Made by a program: the position numbers and the translations under genes. This document shows positions 11,603 through 24,616 of a stretch of DNA of 64,000 nucleotides, in pieces. This stretch comes from Metridium senile. Lineage: Eukaryota > Cnidaria > Anthozoa > Actiniaria > Metridiidae. The first letter of the stretch is position 1, and the number at the start of each line of letters is the position of its first letter. The stretch lies in assembly GCA_949775045.1 (NCBI GenBank), contig OX459104.1, forward strand, positions 11,455,655-11,519,654. The letters run 5' to 3'. The notes under the pieces were generated by a model. That model saw nothing but the letters and a program-made list of their open reading frames with translations, was not told the origin of the DNA and searched no databases.

Positions 11603-14226
11603 ATGGTTACTACAAAAAGATGTGCGTATGGCACCTGCAAAAATGACTCGAGATACCCGGAACGTTGGAAGAAAAACAGCAGAGGAGATCCGGTAGGATT
11701 TTATCATTTTCCTGGTGAAAAAAGACATAAAGAGAGAAGACAAAGATGGATTTTCGCGTGTCATAGAGGCGACAAGTTTATCTGCACTAAGGATAGTTAT
11801 GTTTGCAGTCTCCACTTCGTTGGAGAAAACGGACCGACAAAAGAATACCCTAATACTATATCTGCAGTGGCAAGTAAAGAAAAAGTAAGGGTGATTTAAT
11901 ATTATTCACAGAGTTTACCGAGTTGTCCCGCCACTCACTTAACTCACTCGCAGCTACAATTGCTCACTCTCTGTAGGTCAAAAGAATTAACCGTAAAAGA
12001 AAGTCTTTGCTTGAAAGGGAGAATCAAAAAGGACAAAGCAAGAAAATCTGTGCTGATAAGCAAGCAGCCAGGGCTTTGTTGATGCTTGGCGACAAAGATA
12101 CGTCAAAAGGGAAATCCAAGAAAGAACTTGAGGCAGCCGAAGCACTTCAAGCATTGCTGGACGTCGACATAGATAAGCTTGTAGATGACGTCGAGATGGA
12201 AATCGACTGGATCGACGGAAATTATGAACATGTTGAGGAAACACACTATGACAGAAGCACAAACACAGTTGTTACTCCGACCACTGAATGCAGTGCTCAG
12301 GTACAGTAGGTTTTTATATTTTAGAAATAATACACATTGATCTTTACATGACTGTCAGCTGGTAAAAAATGAAAATGTCACTCACTGGTTGTAAGTTCGC
12401 TATATATTCTAAAATATATTCATTGATTGGTGTGATTGCAGACCTATTCAAGTGATATACTTATGAAACACATGTTTATGGATAAAGTTCTAGACCCTCA
12501 AAAAATTTGTCATTACACAGGTATGTTCATCACGAGATATACAGTAAAAAGCCGCATATAAGAACCAGTGGATTATAAAGAACCACTACGCTAAAATTTG
12601 CTTTTTAAGCACCTGTTAAAAAAGAACCACTTTAGCCTAAAAAATAAGACTGGTTCCTATATGAAAGGTTTCAAGATTTACTTGGTCATTTGAAAAAATA
12701 TAAGTTGAGTCTGCATATGACCAAATTTAAAATCAATGCAAGAAAAATGTTTTACAAATGTTTAATCAGTTAGTTCTCAATGAGAATACATTCATCATTC
12801 AGATGCTTCTGTATAACAATTTATATAACATAAAAAAAACTATATAACGGAAATTGCTTTTGCTTTGTAAATAAGAACCAGTTAAGAACCACCTTAGCCT
12901 AATTTCTCACTATATACCAGTTATATAAGAACCACTTTAGCCTAACCTCGAAAAATAGTGGTTCTTATATGCGGGTTTTTACTGTATCAGTAGATCAAGA
13001 CACTGTGATAAATTATTGTTAAGCTTTATAAGAGTACTTATAATACAACTTTGCACTTATAGGGATGACCAAAGAGTGCTTTGAATTGATTTTCCAACAC
13101 ATTGAGGAAAAAAGTCAGCGAATAAATATGTGGAAAGGGACAAAAAAGACAAAGACAGGAAAAATTGATAACAAGTATTTACAAGTAAGTTACTGAGGTT
13201 TACAAATACAAAAGCCTAGGTGGTCCACACTACAACATAAGCAGTGTAAGCAAAAGTACAAGCACAAGAAAAACAGAATATGTTAATCCTTGTGTTTATG
13301 CTTTTGGGTATACTATGACAATAGTTAGGGCATACCAATAGCAGGATATATTTGCTTAATTGATATGTGTGTGCATGTATCCCTATTTAGTGAGGAGCAG
13401 GCTTTACTAAACTTTGGCAAGAAAATTTACTTGATCTATTACCTTCTTTCAGCAACGAAGACAACTGTCTAAGCTGACACCCAAGGAGCAATTTGTGTTT
13501 ACCCTTGTGAGACTGAGACGAAGCCCAAGTATTATTATGTTGTCTGACCTTTTTGGAGTATGTGCAAGAACTGGCAGCCAAATATTTATTTCTTGGGTTT
13601 TGTTTTTAAGTAATGAACTAAAGTTTATTTTGCCCTTCTCCACTGTCTCAGATATAAAGGGAATAACCCGACCCAAAGGATTTAAAAATAAGGAAAACCT
13701 GAGAGCCATAATAGACTGTACAGAGTTTTATATAGAAAAACCTTCAAAGCCATCCTGCCAGAGATCAACCTACAGTCAATATAAGTCTGCAAACACATTC
13801 AAATTGCTTATTTCCATGTCACCTATTTGTCATATTAACTTTATTTCAAAGTTGTATAGTGGTAGTATTAGTGACAAAGAAATTGTAACTAAAAGTGGAT
13901 TCTTGCAAGAATTACAGCCAAATGATGAAGTTATGGCTGATAAGGGCTTCAACATTCGGGATCTTCTTGCTTTACATGATGCAATTTTAATTAAACCTCC
14001 AGTTATGAGGAAAGGTTGTGTGTCTGCCAAAGCAACAACAGCAACGAGGCGTATTGCCACTTCACGAGTCCACATTGAACGAATGATTAGACTTTTGAAA
14101 TTATTCACAATACTGAAAGGAACAATACCTCTGACATTAAAACCCTACATAGATGATATTGTAACAGTTTGTGCTTGTTTAGTGAATCTGCAACCAAGTG
14201 TTATTAAAATTATGAAACATAACTAG
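11603..14226 (+). CDS. THAP-domain DDE transposase (five exons, intact)
   Basis: Exons 11603-11884, 11977-12300, 12442-12520, 13063-13184 and 13453-14226 join in frame with GT..AG introns to give about 526 residues. The N-terminal ~90 residues form a THAP zinc finger (CAYGTC, a central Trp, then C-x2-H in VCSLHF), which binds the transposon ends in related elements. Exon 2 is basic, then acidic. Exon 5 has a helix-turn-helix of the HTH_Tnp_4 type (QLSKLTPKEQFVFTLVRLRR) and a DDE_Tnp_4 catalytic core: D357 in IIDCTE, D432 in VMADKGF, E478 in RVHIERMIR. The intact triad and open frames suggest recent activity. The start is the first ATG after the terminal repeat. It should act in the nucleus to cut and join element ends. 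Confidence 0.88.
12542..12984. mobile_element. 443-bp MITE with TA target duplication, nested in transposase intron 3
   Basis: Inverted ends CAGTAAAAA(G/C)CCGCATATA and its complement are flanked on both sides by TA. The 5'-CAGT end and TA duplication are typical of Tc1/mariner-derived MITEs. Internally it holds repeated AAGAACCACTTTAGCCTAA words. It makes up most of the intron between exons 3 and 4. Confidence 0.85.
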
Positions 14227-14423
14227 TAATATGAAATATTTAATTGCTTCCCATAGCAGGCTAGTAACAAGGTAACTGTGAGATCTGCAGAGCGATGAGT
14301 ATAATATTTGAGCTCTGGGATCATGCACTAAAAAAAATCTATATCTAGTTGCTAGCCTGGCATGGGGTTAAGGTCTTTTAAGACCTTAAATCAATTAAAA
14401 TTGATGTTTCTGCATTGTTAATC

Positions 14424-17400
14424 TTATTCATTCTCGAAAAGAGACTCTAGGTGCATTCTAAATTCAGTCCAGTTGTTTTCTGCAGCAATTGGATCAAACC
14501 AGTCATGAACAGCATGCACATAAGCATTGGGATTGCTTGCATATATCTCCAGGTCCTACAATGGAGTAAAATATATATGACTTTGCAAACTATTAATCCA
14601 AAACTATATACACTTATAGAATATACCTCAAGAAAATGTTTTAAGAACATGGTCATGTATAGTCCACAGTTATTGCTGTCTGGTGGCTGCTGTGGTACCT
14701 AAAATAAAAATAAATAAAAAATTATCATTATTATTATTATAAATAAAAGAGAAAAAAAAATTGATTGAACACTACCAATAATTATATATAAACTTCAGTC
14801 AAATAATACAAACAAAAAATACAAGTGTGCAACACAAATCATGCTAATTCTATTGTTCTTTATAATTTGTTTAATTAGCACTGTTTGGTAGTAAATATTG
14901 CAAAGTTTTGTACACATTATTATATTGTAAGTGTTCACACTAAGACATCATGCACATTACAGTTTACCTTTAGCACATGTTTTGACAACTTGCTTGTGTT
15001 TGAAACTAGGCCATTAGTTTTGCAAAAATTTTCCAAAAACCTTTGATAATAAAAATAGGTGTACTGTAAGTATATAAGACCTCCATTAACTTTATTTCTT
15101 ATTTGTTTTTTTTTACTGCAGTAACTTCAACACTTTAAGTTACCTTTCAAGATACAGCATTTCAGTTTTCCTTGAGGCTATGTCACATGTTAAAGAATCC
15201 ATTATAATAATATGCCTAAAACATAAGGTGATATGTAAATACACCTTATATACTATAGTAAGACTCGCACAGTCTAATCATCAGATGAAAAGTCATTCAT
15301 AGTGAGCTACATACCATGGAGTTTTTACAGCCAAAAGCCAATGTAAACTGAAATATATAGAATTTGATTACAAAAGATTTGTTGAATCACAATTTCCTAA
15401 CAAATTATAAAAAATACATTTCTATTATAAATTTGTTAAGCACAGTACCGGTACCTTCTATTGATTGGAATAACTACATAATCTTCACTAAGAACATTTG
15501 GCTTGAAAAACTTTGCTGCTGCTTTCATTCTGTCCTCCCTGTTACATACAATGAATGCATTGTTTACCTATTTTGTGTAACATGTTTAACTTTTGTCAAT
15601 GATTCAATGCATAGTAACAGCTACAGTATTTAATAAGTATACATTTTGAACTACCTTGAAATTTGTTTCCCAATTGTTTGTTCACCACACAAGGTACTAT
15701 AAAAGAAGGTACTTATGATTGGGTAAGGGCATGGTATTTTCCTTGAAGGAAACAAAAGAAAATCAATTATAAATTAGTTTATGATATGACTATATATATA
15801 CCATGGTACACTGAAATGATATTGAATGGTTATGTCTTACTGAAACAAAAGAGAGACAATCTTGTCATTGACCATGGCTTTCGGCTGGACCGTCTCGAGA
15901 TCTTCACCATAAATATCTATTCCACCAACCAGGATTGATGTATTGCATACTTGTGAAATATAATGGTGTTGTCTCCTGAGAAATGGAATAAACACATTTT
16001 TTTAAGTGCATAAATGAATATTGATGTATAATTTTTTATACAGTATAAAAAATTCACAGTACAATACATAAACATGCATATATATTCATCACAATAAACA
16101 TGAAAACTTTAACAGATCAAATTAATAAATATAATTGTTTGTTCATTTATTCATTCATTACTTGTTAAGTTTTCATGACTGAATTGATCTTTGCATTTGC
16201 AGATCATGGCTACAGCATAGTATAGTAGCCAAAACAACAATTAAACAATTGAAATACATACCATGCTTCTCATTTTCACATTTGCTACTCATCATCACAT
16301 TCTCTTCAGCTGGCAAGTGCAGTAATCCAGTTACTTCTGACAATAAAGCTGGAAGCAGTTGTTTAGTCCAAAAGCTCTCCAGCCTGTTACATACTTCTGC
16401 CATAAATTGTGGATCAAAAGGTATTGATACTGTAACAATTCCTTGTTGTGTCCAAACAACAAAGTTGCATAGCCTAAGCTCACTAACAAACATTTGGAGC
16501 TGCACCTGAAAATAGTAGCGGGAGCTTTTTTTCAGGGACAGTTCATTCCCATTTTTCTCACCACCAATTTCAGGAGTCAGAAAAGCCTGCTTGGGGTGTA
16601 GATCTCTGTGCTTATATGGACACTTGTACTCTATGACTGCATCCTCACACTCTTCCTGGCACTCACATGTCTGAAGATTGTCTAGGCTAGCACCTAGAAA
16701 TGGTTTCCTTTTTGATATTAAAAAACCTTTTGAAATTATGTTCAGTTTGTAGTGGATGTGACAGGCAGTGCGCTTGTAAGCATCGCGAGCGCTCTCCTCA
16801 TGTACCAAACCCCACTCCCTGGCATTGTTTGGTTGTTTCTTGGGATGAGATGGAAGGTTTGAAGGAATGTTACTTACAGCAATTGACTCAATCAGGTTCC
16901 TTGCATTGTCTGCTTTATTCGCGTCAAGTTTTACTTGACGTGTGTAAACTTGTTGACATTTGGAAGCTGAAATAAATCCTGTCTTATGGACATACCATTC
17001 TTTGCACTGCCATTGCTTTAAAGTAACTTTGTTGATATAATCTATCTCATCATCAGTGAAAGACAACATTTTAGCTATATCTGTAGGTGAAGCATCTGGA
17101 TGGTTTTGTAAAATTGTCTTCAACTTTTCTTTTAAAATACCAAGACTGGGATTAAGTGGAAGCTTCTCTTCTGAAAAACTATCATCAGTACTAGTAGATA
17201 TAGAGTACAGGTTTTTGAACAGGGGCAGGATTGCAGGTTTGTCTGCTTTAAAATGGCACATCTTCTCGGTGAATTTTCTCAATAGCTCTTCATCTGCTGC
17301 TTCTTGATCTTCGTCAGGCCGAATGTGTACATCAATATTTTGGCAAAACGTACGCTCACATTTTCTTTTTTTGTTAGAGGGTTTTTTAATTTTTTCGATT

Positions 17401-18134
17401 TTCAAATCTTTTACACCACACGGTTCTGTATTTGAAAGTGGCTTTTTAATCCAAAGACAAGGACCACTTGTTACACTATCCTGGTCTTGATTGTTCAACA
17501 AGTCTTCCAAAGAGTACATAGCTGCTGCAATGTGCTTACACCCCCCATCCTGTCCACCTTTACATTTACATCTAGCTTTTAGAACGCTACCTTTATTTAC
17601 ACCTCTTCCCTCGAGAATGAACCACAGGTCATAAAACTCTCTTCCTTCATCCGTTTTACTTTTCATCGACGGGCGCACTTTGGCTACGTAAACATGAAGG
17701 CCTTCATTGTTTAATTTGGTTGTTAGTAAAGACTCAACATAACCATCCACGAATAGGCGATAATCGTCAAATGATTTGTATGAAGCGAGACCCTGTTTAT
17801 CATACTCGGTTGAATGGTAAATAAAATGATTAAAAATATCATACAGCCCAAACGGTGGCGAATTAATGAAGTTATTCTCAACTTTAATAGAAAAAGGATT
17901 AGGAATGTGCATGTCATGAATTAATAAATCACAATTGGCGTTGTTTTCATTCAGTGGTTGATCTTTCTCGAAGTCAGGATCAAGCGGCAAATTCATTCTC
18001 TCAACTGCCGAAGCAATCTCGATTAAAGAGCTTTTCAAATAGCCGCTTACTGAGACTCCTCTGTCTTGCAAATACTCTTTCAGTTGCAATACACTCATGC
18101 CTTTGAAATTCTTTAAATTGCCTTTATTTTCCAT
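14424..18134 (-). CDS. SAP-SWIM-YqaJ nuclease with C-terminal Ulp1/C48 protease (transposon accessory protein)
   Basis: Exon 1 (18134-16262) encodes a SAP-like N-terminus (~13-47), a SWIM zinc finger (C189-x-C191...C199-x-H201) and a YqaJ-type exonuclease core (GLVHEESARDAYKR; FLGASLDN; VIEYKCP; YYFQVQLQMF). Smaller exons at 15975-15841, 15696-15655, 15538-15455, 15347-15315, 15215-15144, 15040-14968, 14698-14627 and 14555-14424 encode a Ulp1-like cysteine protease: VQPKAMVNDK, His in LHWLLAV, Asp in IIIMDS, Gln in VPQQPPD and Cys in NNCGLY. Junctions from 15841 leftward keep frame. The join from exon 1 to exon 2 is one base out, so an unseen small exon or an indel must exist. YqaJ nucleases trim DNA ends. 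Ulp1 proteases cleave ubiquitin-like modifiers. A role in processing excision ends or evading SUMO control is inference. Confidence 0.82.
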
Positions 18135-18173
18135 TATGTCGAACTTCTATTTTCTATTCTTCGTACAAATACG

Positions 18174-18271
18174 CCAACTCTACCACTCGTGTATGTCCGA
18201 ACTTTGCGAGTTTGTTTACGTATTGGTCACGTGACACTACACAGGAATCCCTAGCGCCCCAAGGGCGAATT
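18174..18271 (-). repeat. Right terminal inverted repeat of the THAP/YqaJ transposon
   Basis: Reverse complement of the left repeat, running from CCAACTCT to AAGGGCGAATT. The YqaJ-gene ATG lies about 40 bp inside it, so the repeat probably carries that gene's promoter. Confidence 0.92.
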
Positions 18272-19125
18272 AAGCCTAGTCATCCCTTCACTGACAACAA
18301 ATAACAGATTTTCGTGTTTTTTTCTTCTTTCAAATAAAGATCACAATCTTCTAAAAAGGTCATCCAAAGGAAAACTGATTTTTTTAAACGAAGGAAAAGA
18401 AATAATACTCTAAATACATACTAATACATAAAATTGGAAAGATCTTGACAAGTTTTTTAAAAAGCTTGGAGCATAACTTAAGATAATTGCGAAGATTGCA
18501 ACGGTAGTTTTGAGTCAGCAGAGTTAATATTTTGGGCATACGAAGCCGACAAAGTTGACCTAAAATTACGAGTCTCAGACGGGCGATTTGGCGCCAAATC
18601 GTTTTCCCCCGTTTTTCCCTCAAAAAAGCAAACAATTTTCAAAACTAAAGACACAGTGGTGTTTCTTATGACAAGGCCTACCTATGGTTAAAATATGAGC
18701 AAAATCGATAAAACAAGCTTTGCCGCGAATGTCTGATATTAAGGTATCAAGACTGGTTATGGACAACTATCTGCTCAATTTTTTTTTTTCTTCTATAAGT
18801 TACATTTCGATATTATCTAACATATTCTGTAAAAAAATGCCGTTTTTACTTTCCAATTTCGCTAAATTGCTGATAAAATTCGTGACCAAAATTTGACCGG
18901 AACTAACATGTCCACAGCTAACTATCAATCTGCCATCGAAGGCTGGTTGCCAGGCAACAATAAGAGCCCCATGTGATTTCATACTTGAATCGTCTTTGGC
19001 GTGTTTACACACAAAATCAAAATCTCTTACGTCAAAAATCTTCTACACAACGCAAAGTCGAACATCTTTTTAAAATCTCTCATATTCATGGTGTAGATTA
19101 TCTTATAGTCCGTTAAAGTTCTTTA
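18272..19125. other. Intergenic / possible 5' region of the next element
   Basis: No exon recognised. It may contain the promoter and 5' leader of the transposase fragment starting at 19126. I could not find its inverted partner downstream. Confidence 0.4.
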
Positions 19126-19936
19126 ATGGCTTCTCGAAAGCGAAGATCGTCCTCTTTTTGGTCGTCTTCCAAACCAAAGAAACCGTTCCCGTTCGAACGA
19201 CGAAATGCTCTAGCAGAAAGCGATCAAGGTTCTTTCTATGACAAGGAAATACAAAGGTCAAATGAAACTACACAAAGTTTAAGCTCAAAGAAGATTCAGC
19301 CAGAAAGGACAGAAAGCTCTTCTCAACTGAACGGTGAACGTGACTCAACTAACAACAAAGATGGCGACAAAGAAACAGCAAAGACACTCAGTCTCTCGGT
19401 CGTTGATGGCTGTATTTTGGCATCGGAATGGAGCATTTCCGTCTCGTGTAAATTATGTGGGTCCTCCATCAACCTTGTGGAAGAGAAAGGTAGCCGTCAA
19501 GGTCTTGGTTGCTTCTGGACAATTAAATGCACCAACGAACAGTGCCATCTCACAACAACTTTTTCCAACATCTAAAAAAGTGCCGAAAATTTTTCAAGTT
19601 AATCGCTCGGCCGTGCTTAGCCATGGTATGCGAATAATTGGTCGAGGTCACAATGCAGCTATAAAGCTAATTAGTTTACTAGGCCTCCCAGCTCCAATCA
19701 GCCACAGTAACTGGTCTGATCATGCAAAAGTCATCGAAACGACTGCGAAAGAGTTTCTCGCCAAGGAGCTCGATGACTCCGTGCACCAGTTGAAGACGAA
19801 ACTACAGAAAGAACCACTGGGAGATACTAATAGTCCTGCTATTACCGCCGGCGCATCTTTTGATGGTTCGTGGTGCACCAAAAGTTGGACGGCCACCGAC
19901 GCTTGTGTTGCTTCAATATCTGTTGAAACTGGAAAG
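19126..19936 (+). pseudogene. Mutator-like transposase, 5' part only, frameshifted
   Basis: Begins MASRKRRSSSFWSSSKPKK. Frame 1 carries a CKLCG...FWTIKCTNEQC pair of cysteine motifs. A shift of one frame near 19560-19575 leads into SKKVPKIFQVNRSAVLSHG, a helical stretch and FDGSWCTKSWTATDAC. The DGSW segment looks like the first catalytic Asp of the Mutator-like transposase domain (PF20700 type, from memory). The exon closes at a donor (GGAAAG|GTATAG, 19936). The second and third acidic residues are not found downstream, where exons of a different gene begin. The same CxxC / C..C / DG-W order appears in the gene at 55092. Inactive. Confidence 0.65.
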
Positions 19937-21527
19937 GTATAGAATTTTTATTTCAACAATTTGACAAAACGAGAAATTTTTCAAATTATGCATGAATTCC
20001 CAATCTGCGATGTTTGGGTGTTCGTTATTATACATTTACATTTACATATATTCATGTATAATATATATACATGTGCGTAATATATATTTATTGTATTTTA
20101 ACAATATAATTTATTTTTATCTTGCTTTACACAGTATTAAAGGGTATTGAGCACTTTTGATACTTGTCTGCAAGAATGCAACATATTTTTAATGAAGCAA
20201 TATTACTGACTGACAAAATTAACTGTGCAGAATGGCTGGGAAACATCTAGAAAAGATCAAAAAAGCAAAAGTCATTATTAGGCAAACATTTTACTTTTTT
20301 GTATAAAAAAAAATATGGAGGGCTTTTTTATATTTTAGTGTACTGCACAATTATTGCCTTTTCAAACAGAGCCATGTTAGAATGCAGAGATGGTTTACTG
20401 GACAAAAATACCCAGCAGCTTTTCTGATTGTTTCAACCAGTTAGGGCATGTATTTAAATTTAATTCACAGTGACTCTGGACCTGAAAGCCCTATATCCTC
20501 TTTTGGAGAAAGATGAGGATGAAACATTTATGCTTGGAGGAAAAGGTTTACAAGTGGAGTTCTGCTTCATATGTCAAGCCATGAGAGTAAGCATAAGACT
20601 TATTTATAAAAAATTGTTATCATAACCAAAGACATGTTTGCCTTATACAGAACGAAGTGAAGAGTATGCATGACCACGTGTACTTTATTTGCATACTTCT
20701 AGATATGCACATGCACCTATGCTTTTAACTGTGTATATATGATATATTATACACTGAAACTGGGATTGACAAACAAGTAAAAAAAAAATTGTGATGTGAT
20801 TATCATGCAGGAACATGAATAAGGAATATAATAACCATTAATAAGATGTCTTTGTGATTTTTGTGCAGAACTCCAACTGTGATCTGGGTCCAAATTATGT
20901 ATGTTTAGAACACTTTTGTGAAACAAAGGCCAATATTGGAAGGTATGTAGCTTTAAAATATAATTAACACATCTAAAGCATTTGATTCTATGATGTGATT
21001 TATTAATCTGTTATATAGCAGCATTTTGTTTGATAAGCTGTCAAAACAATCAAGAAAGGTACTGATAATAATAGTGACATTATCAACAATTAAAATTAAA
21101 TCACTTATTTACAGTTCTAGCAGTTACTCAATTACAGCTCATAATTCTATAGAACCTTACTGTTCTATTTATAATGTCCAGTAAAATAAAAGTTATAACC
21201 TTCATTAGTTAATTTTTATTGTTTTACTAGTTCTAGCTTCAGAGGTATCAGAGATGACCTGATCTTCTTATTGGAAGAAGAATTGTCAGTTAATAATCTG
21301 TGTATTCTGCACTGTGAGCTGAGAAACACCTAACACCTAGTTGCATCACTTGGTCTTCAGTGCTACAGAATTGGTACACTGAAGCAATGCAACAACTATG
21401 GACCAGAAACAAATGGAGACAGAATAAGTATGAAGTTGAAGGAAGGACAGAAAACTGCTATCACCAAGCAGAACATCACAGTCAAATCATTTTCAGGTAA
21501 TGATATAGGTTGATCTGATCGAATGTA

Positions 21528-22169
21528 CAGTTGACTCTCTCGTAAGCGACCACCAAGGGATCAGGAGAAAGTGGTCGCTTACGAGAGATGGTCGCTTACA
21601 AGAACATTAACACAGGACGCCCAAACCATGAAATCCCATGCAAATTTTTTAACACGTCCTGACACATGTAAAAGTCTGAATTATCAACAATGAAATAACA
21701 GTACTGTATTATTATTTCCTTCTGATTTAATTAAGGATTAGAATGAAAATGTTTAGAAATTCAATTTTAGAAATTTGCAATGACATTTGTATAAAATAAC
21801 ATGAAATGTCGTACAAGAACAATATCAAGAATACACCATGGAATTCTCATGAGCACCCTGTTGGCAGCACGTGAAGATAGTTGTTTCTCAACTAATGTTT
21901 ATAAACAATGTCATAAATTATATTTTTCTGTCAGTGATATTTGTTTTTTGATAGGTGATCATGATTTATAAAGAGCATTGAGATATTATCGAATGCACTT
22001 AAGCAATAAATTATTATTATTATTATTATTATAACTGTATTTTTATCGTAACATAATTCAAATGTCTTTGCATAAAAGTTCAATTTGTATTAAAAATTGT
22101 AATTGATGACTGCTAAAGAGATTTCAAATGAGATCTGTCATGGGGTGGTCGTTAGGAGAGAGTCAACTG
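21528..22169. mobile_element. 642-bp MITE with TA target duplication (mariner type)
   Basis: The ends CAGTTGACTCTCTCGTAAGC and the inverse GAGAGTCAACTG are flanked by TA on both sides. It lies in an intron of the C48-protease gene. Its left end also holds a short inner hairpin (GGTCGCTTACGAGAGA). Confidence 0.87.
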
Positions 22170-24462
22170 TATTTTATAATCAAACTACCAAATTCAAACA
22201 TTAATTGATAACATATATATATACTTTATAATGTCCTTGTACTGGTTGATGAATAGCGATCAATTAATCTATAGTGTTCTAGTTACGGTTTTATTATTTT
22301 TAGAAAACACAGAAAGACGCATCCTTGACAACATAGAGGACATTATTGATGAATCCTTACCCTGTGAAGCTCTCAAGACACAGTTTTCAAACCCAAAAGT
22401 TGCAAAACAATTTTTGCTGAACAAAATTTCTTTCTGTAGCCAGCAAATAAAGGTACACCCATAGATTATAGACATTATGTACATGTATATCAAATAAAAA
22501 TTAATGTAGTCAGTCAAAATGTAACTTTGTCACTGCATGTAGCTGTAGCTATAGATTATATACTAAATTATTTCTATTAAGTACTTATATAATACAATAC
22601 TATACTATACAATACAATACAGAACAATACATCATATTTTTGCAATACAATACAGTACAAATATAAAAGGTATAAGGTGAATTAAATTGATATACATGTC
22701 ATATTGAATAAAAATTAACTATCTAAATATAAAGGTATATATGTTGTAAAGGTTTGTTGACAAATTTGTATCATTGATATTGATATTTATATATACTGTA
22801 CAGCAACTCATTAATATACTAGTCCCAGACCTTTTGGTCTAATTTGAACATGTTTCGGTCTCCATTCCAACTTGTAAGCTCCTTGATATCATTAAAAGAG
22901 AAATCTAATTTATTTATTTCTTTTCAGTATTATACTGACCTCAAAACTGGAGATGCATTCATAAGAGACTTTGGCAAATACCAAACAAAGATACAGCTTT
23001 CTAATACAGGTGCAAAATGAATAACTATTCTTCATTAATTTGTATAACTATTCTCACATGCATTTTTATATTGTTTCACATTCAGATGTTGGCAATAAAA
23101 TAGATGACTATCTATGCTTTTGAAGAGCAAAGCAAAAGGACATCTCTGAAGAACTATCCAAACTGGTGGCCATGTCCAGCAGGGGAAAGAATGGAGACCA
23201 GCTGAGTGATTATGCAGCAACAATGTTCCTCGAGTTCTTACAGAAGGTAACAATTATAATCATTGTTTACTTTATATGAATAATTGTGCTGCAAAGAATT
23301 CCTAATCATAATGATATTTGATATTTAAGGTTTTCTCTAGCTGGAGAGAAATAGCCAAAGTTTTGAGGAAAGAAATTTATGGAAAGGTAACCAGCCCGTT
23401 ACAGATCTATATGAATTACAGGTTAGTAAAATTAAAGTTATTATGTACCAACTGATCATGAACAAGTAGAATTAAAACCGTTTAATTTATATAATGATTG
23501 TTTAGACAAAATAATACTAGCTAGCCCCAATAGTAATGCTTAATGTATTTTGTTACAGTGTAAGGAATGGGGCTTCCTGCTGCGTGAGATGTTTGGGTCG
23601 TCACTTGGGACAGGCGACTATGGCCACTTGGTGATAGAACATTCAAGTATGTTGTTAAGGCAGTTTGGCAGCTTGAGAGAGTATTCACAGCAATCGATTG
23701 AATCCGCACACTCTTTACAAAGACAGCTATATTCAAAGGCCACTTCCCATGATAGACATGGCTACACTTCTTCAAGTAAGTTAAGGAATTTTATGTAAAT
23801 AAGAAAGATATGTGAAATTATTATAGTATGTGCATGCATGTGTGTACATACTTTAAAAAAAAGGAATATTTGTAGTTTAGTGGGTTAGGAATAAGTACAA
23901 AAGAAAGAGTTCAAATTCAATGATTTTCTTTTGTACTTTTGATTTATTTCTAACCCACCAAACTATAAATGTTCTTTTTTTCATGTAGGTGTAATTATCT
24001 TTTTTCACAATTGATTTTTTTAAACAGTTAAACAGATTATCCTTCATTTCTATTCCGAGCGACTTCTTTTCTTGAGACTGTGTTTTAGAAAAGCCATAGA
24101 ATGCAACTTTAAAGGTAACAATAACACTTTGTCATAGTTAGTGCATCAAATTATAAAAGATGGCAGCAGCAGCAATAATACTGTATGTAATCTGAATAAA
24201 TGTCTTTATAGGCATATGATGAATAGATTGGTTTATTGCTTCAAATGTTTCGGCGATCATACAAACTTGTATTAAATGCCTTCATTTTATTCATATTGCA
24301 TACATAATTAATATCAAATACATTTCTACAAACCAACTTAATTACTTTCCATGATAATGAGCCAAAACACATTTTCATCTTATTTGTGCTGCATGTATCT
24401 GTCATAATACCATGATCACCTCAGATTCTTTTGTCTTCCGAGGGGTTTACAAACCCGAATTT

Positions 24463-24616
24463 TCCTCATGCATACAACATGAGGGAAATTTAGAAGACAA
24501 AGAAATCCTTTGTCTTTTACTAAATTTCCCTCTATTTAATTTAAGCAAGGGGAATTTAGTAAAAGACAAAGGATTTCTTTGTCTTCTAAATTTCCCTCAT
24601 GTTGTATGCATGAGGA
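24463..24616. repeat. Near-perfect ~68-bp-arm inverted repeat (foldback)
   Basis: The left arm begins TCCTCATGCATACAACATGA. The right arm ends with its complement. The loop is about 16 nt. The DNA or transcript can fold into a long hairpin. It lies in the long intron of the C48-protease gene. Confidence 0.9.

Larger units (their letters stand above)
11481..18271. mobile_element. DNA transposon, 6.8 kb, THAP-DDE transposase + YqaJ/Ulp1 protein (ISL2EU/IS4EU-like)
   Basis: Near-identical inverted repeats at 11481-11578 and 18174-18271 bound two convergent spliced genes. The plus-strand gene encodes a THAP + DDE transposase (11603-14226). The minus-strand gene encodes a SAP-SWIM-YqaJ-Ulp1 protein (14424-18134). 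The starts lie 24 and about 40 bp inside the repeats, and the genes end about 200 bp apart. From established knowledge, transposons pairing such a transposase with a YqaJ nuclease are classed in Repbase as ISL2EU/IS4EU. The assignment rests on domain content. AATT occurs at both outer ends and may be either repeat or target duplication. A mariner-type MITE is nested in the transposase gene. Confidence 0.85.
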
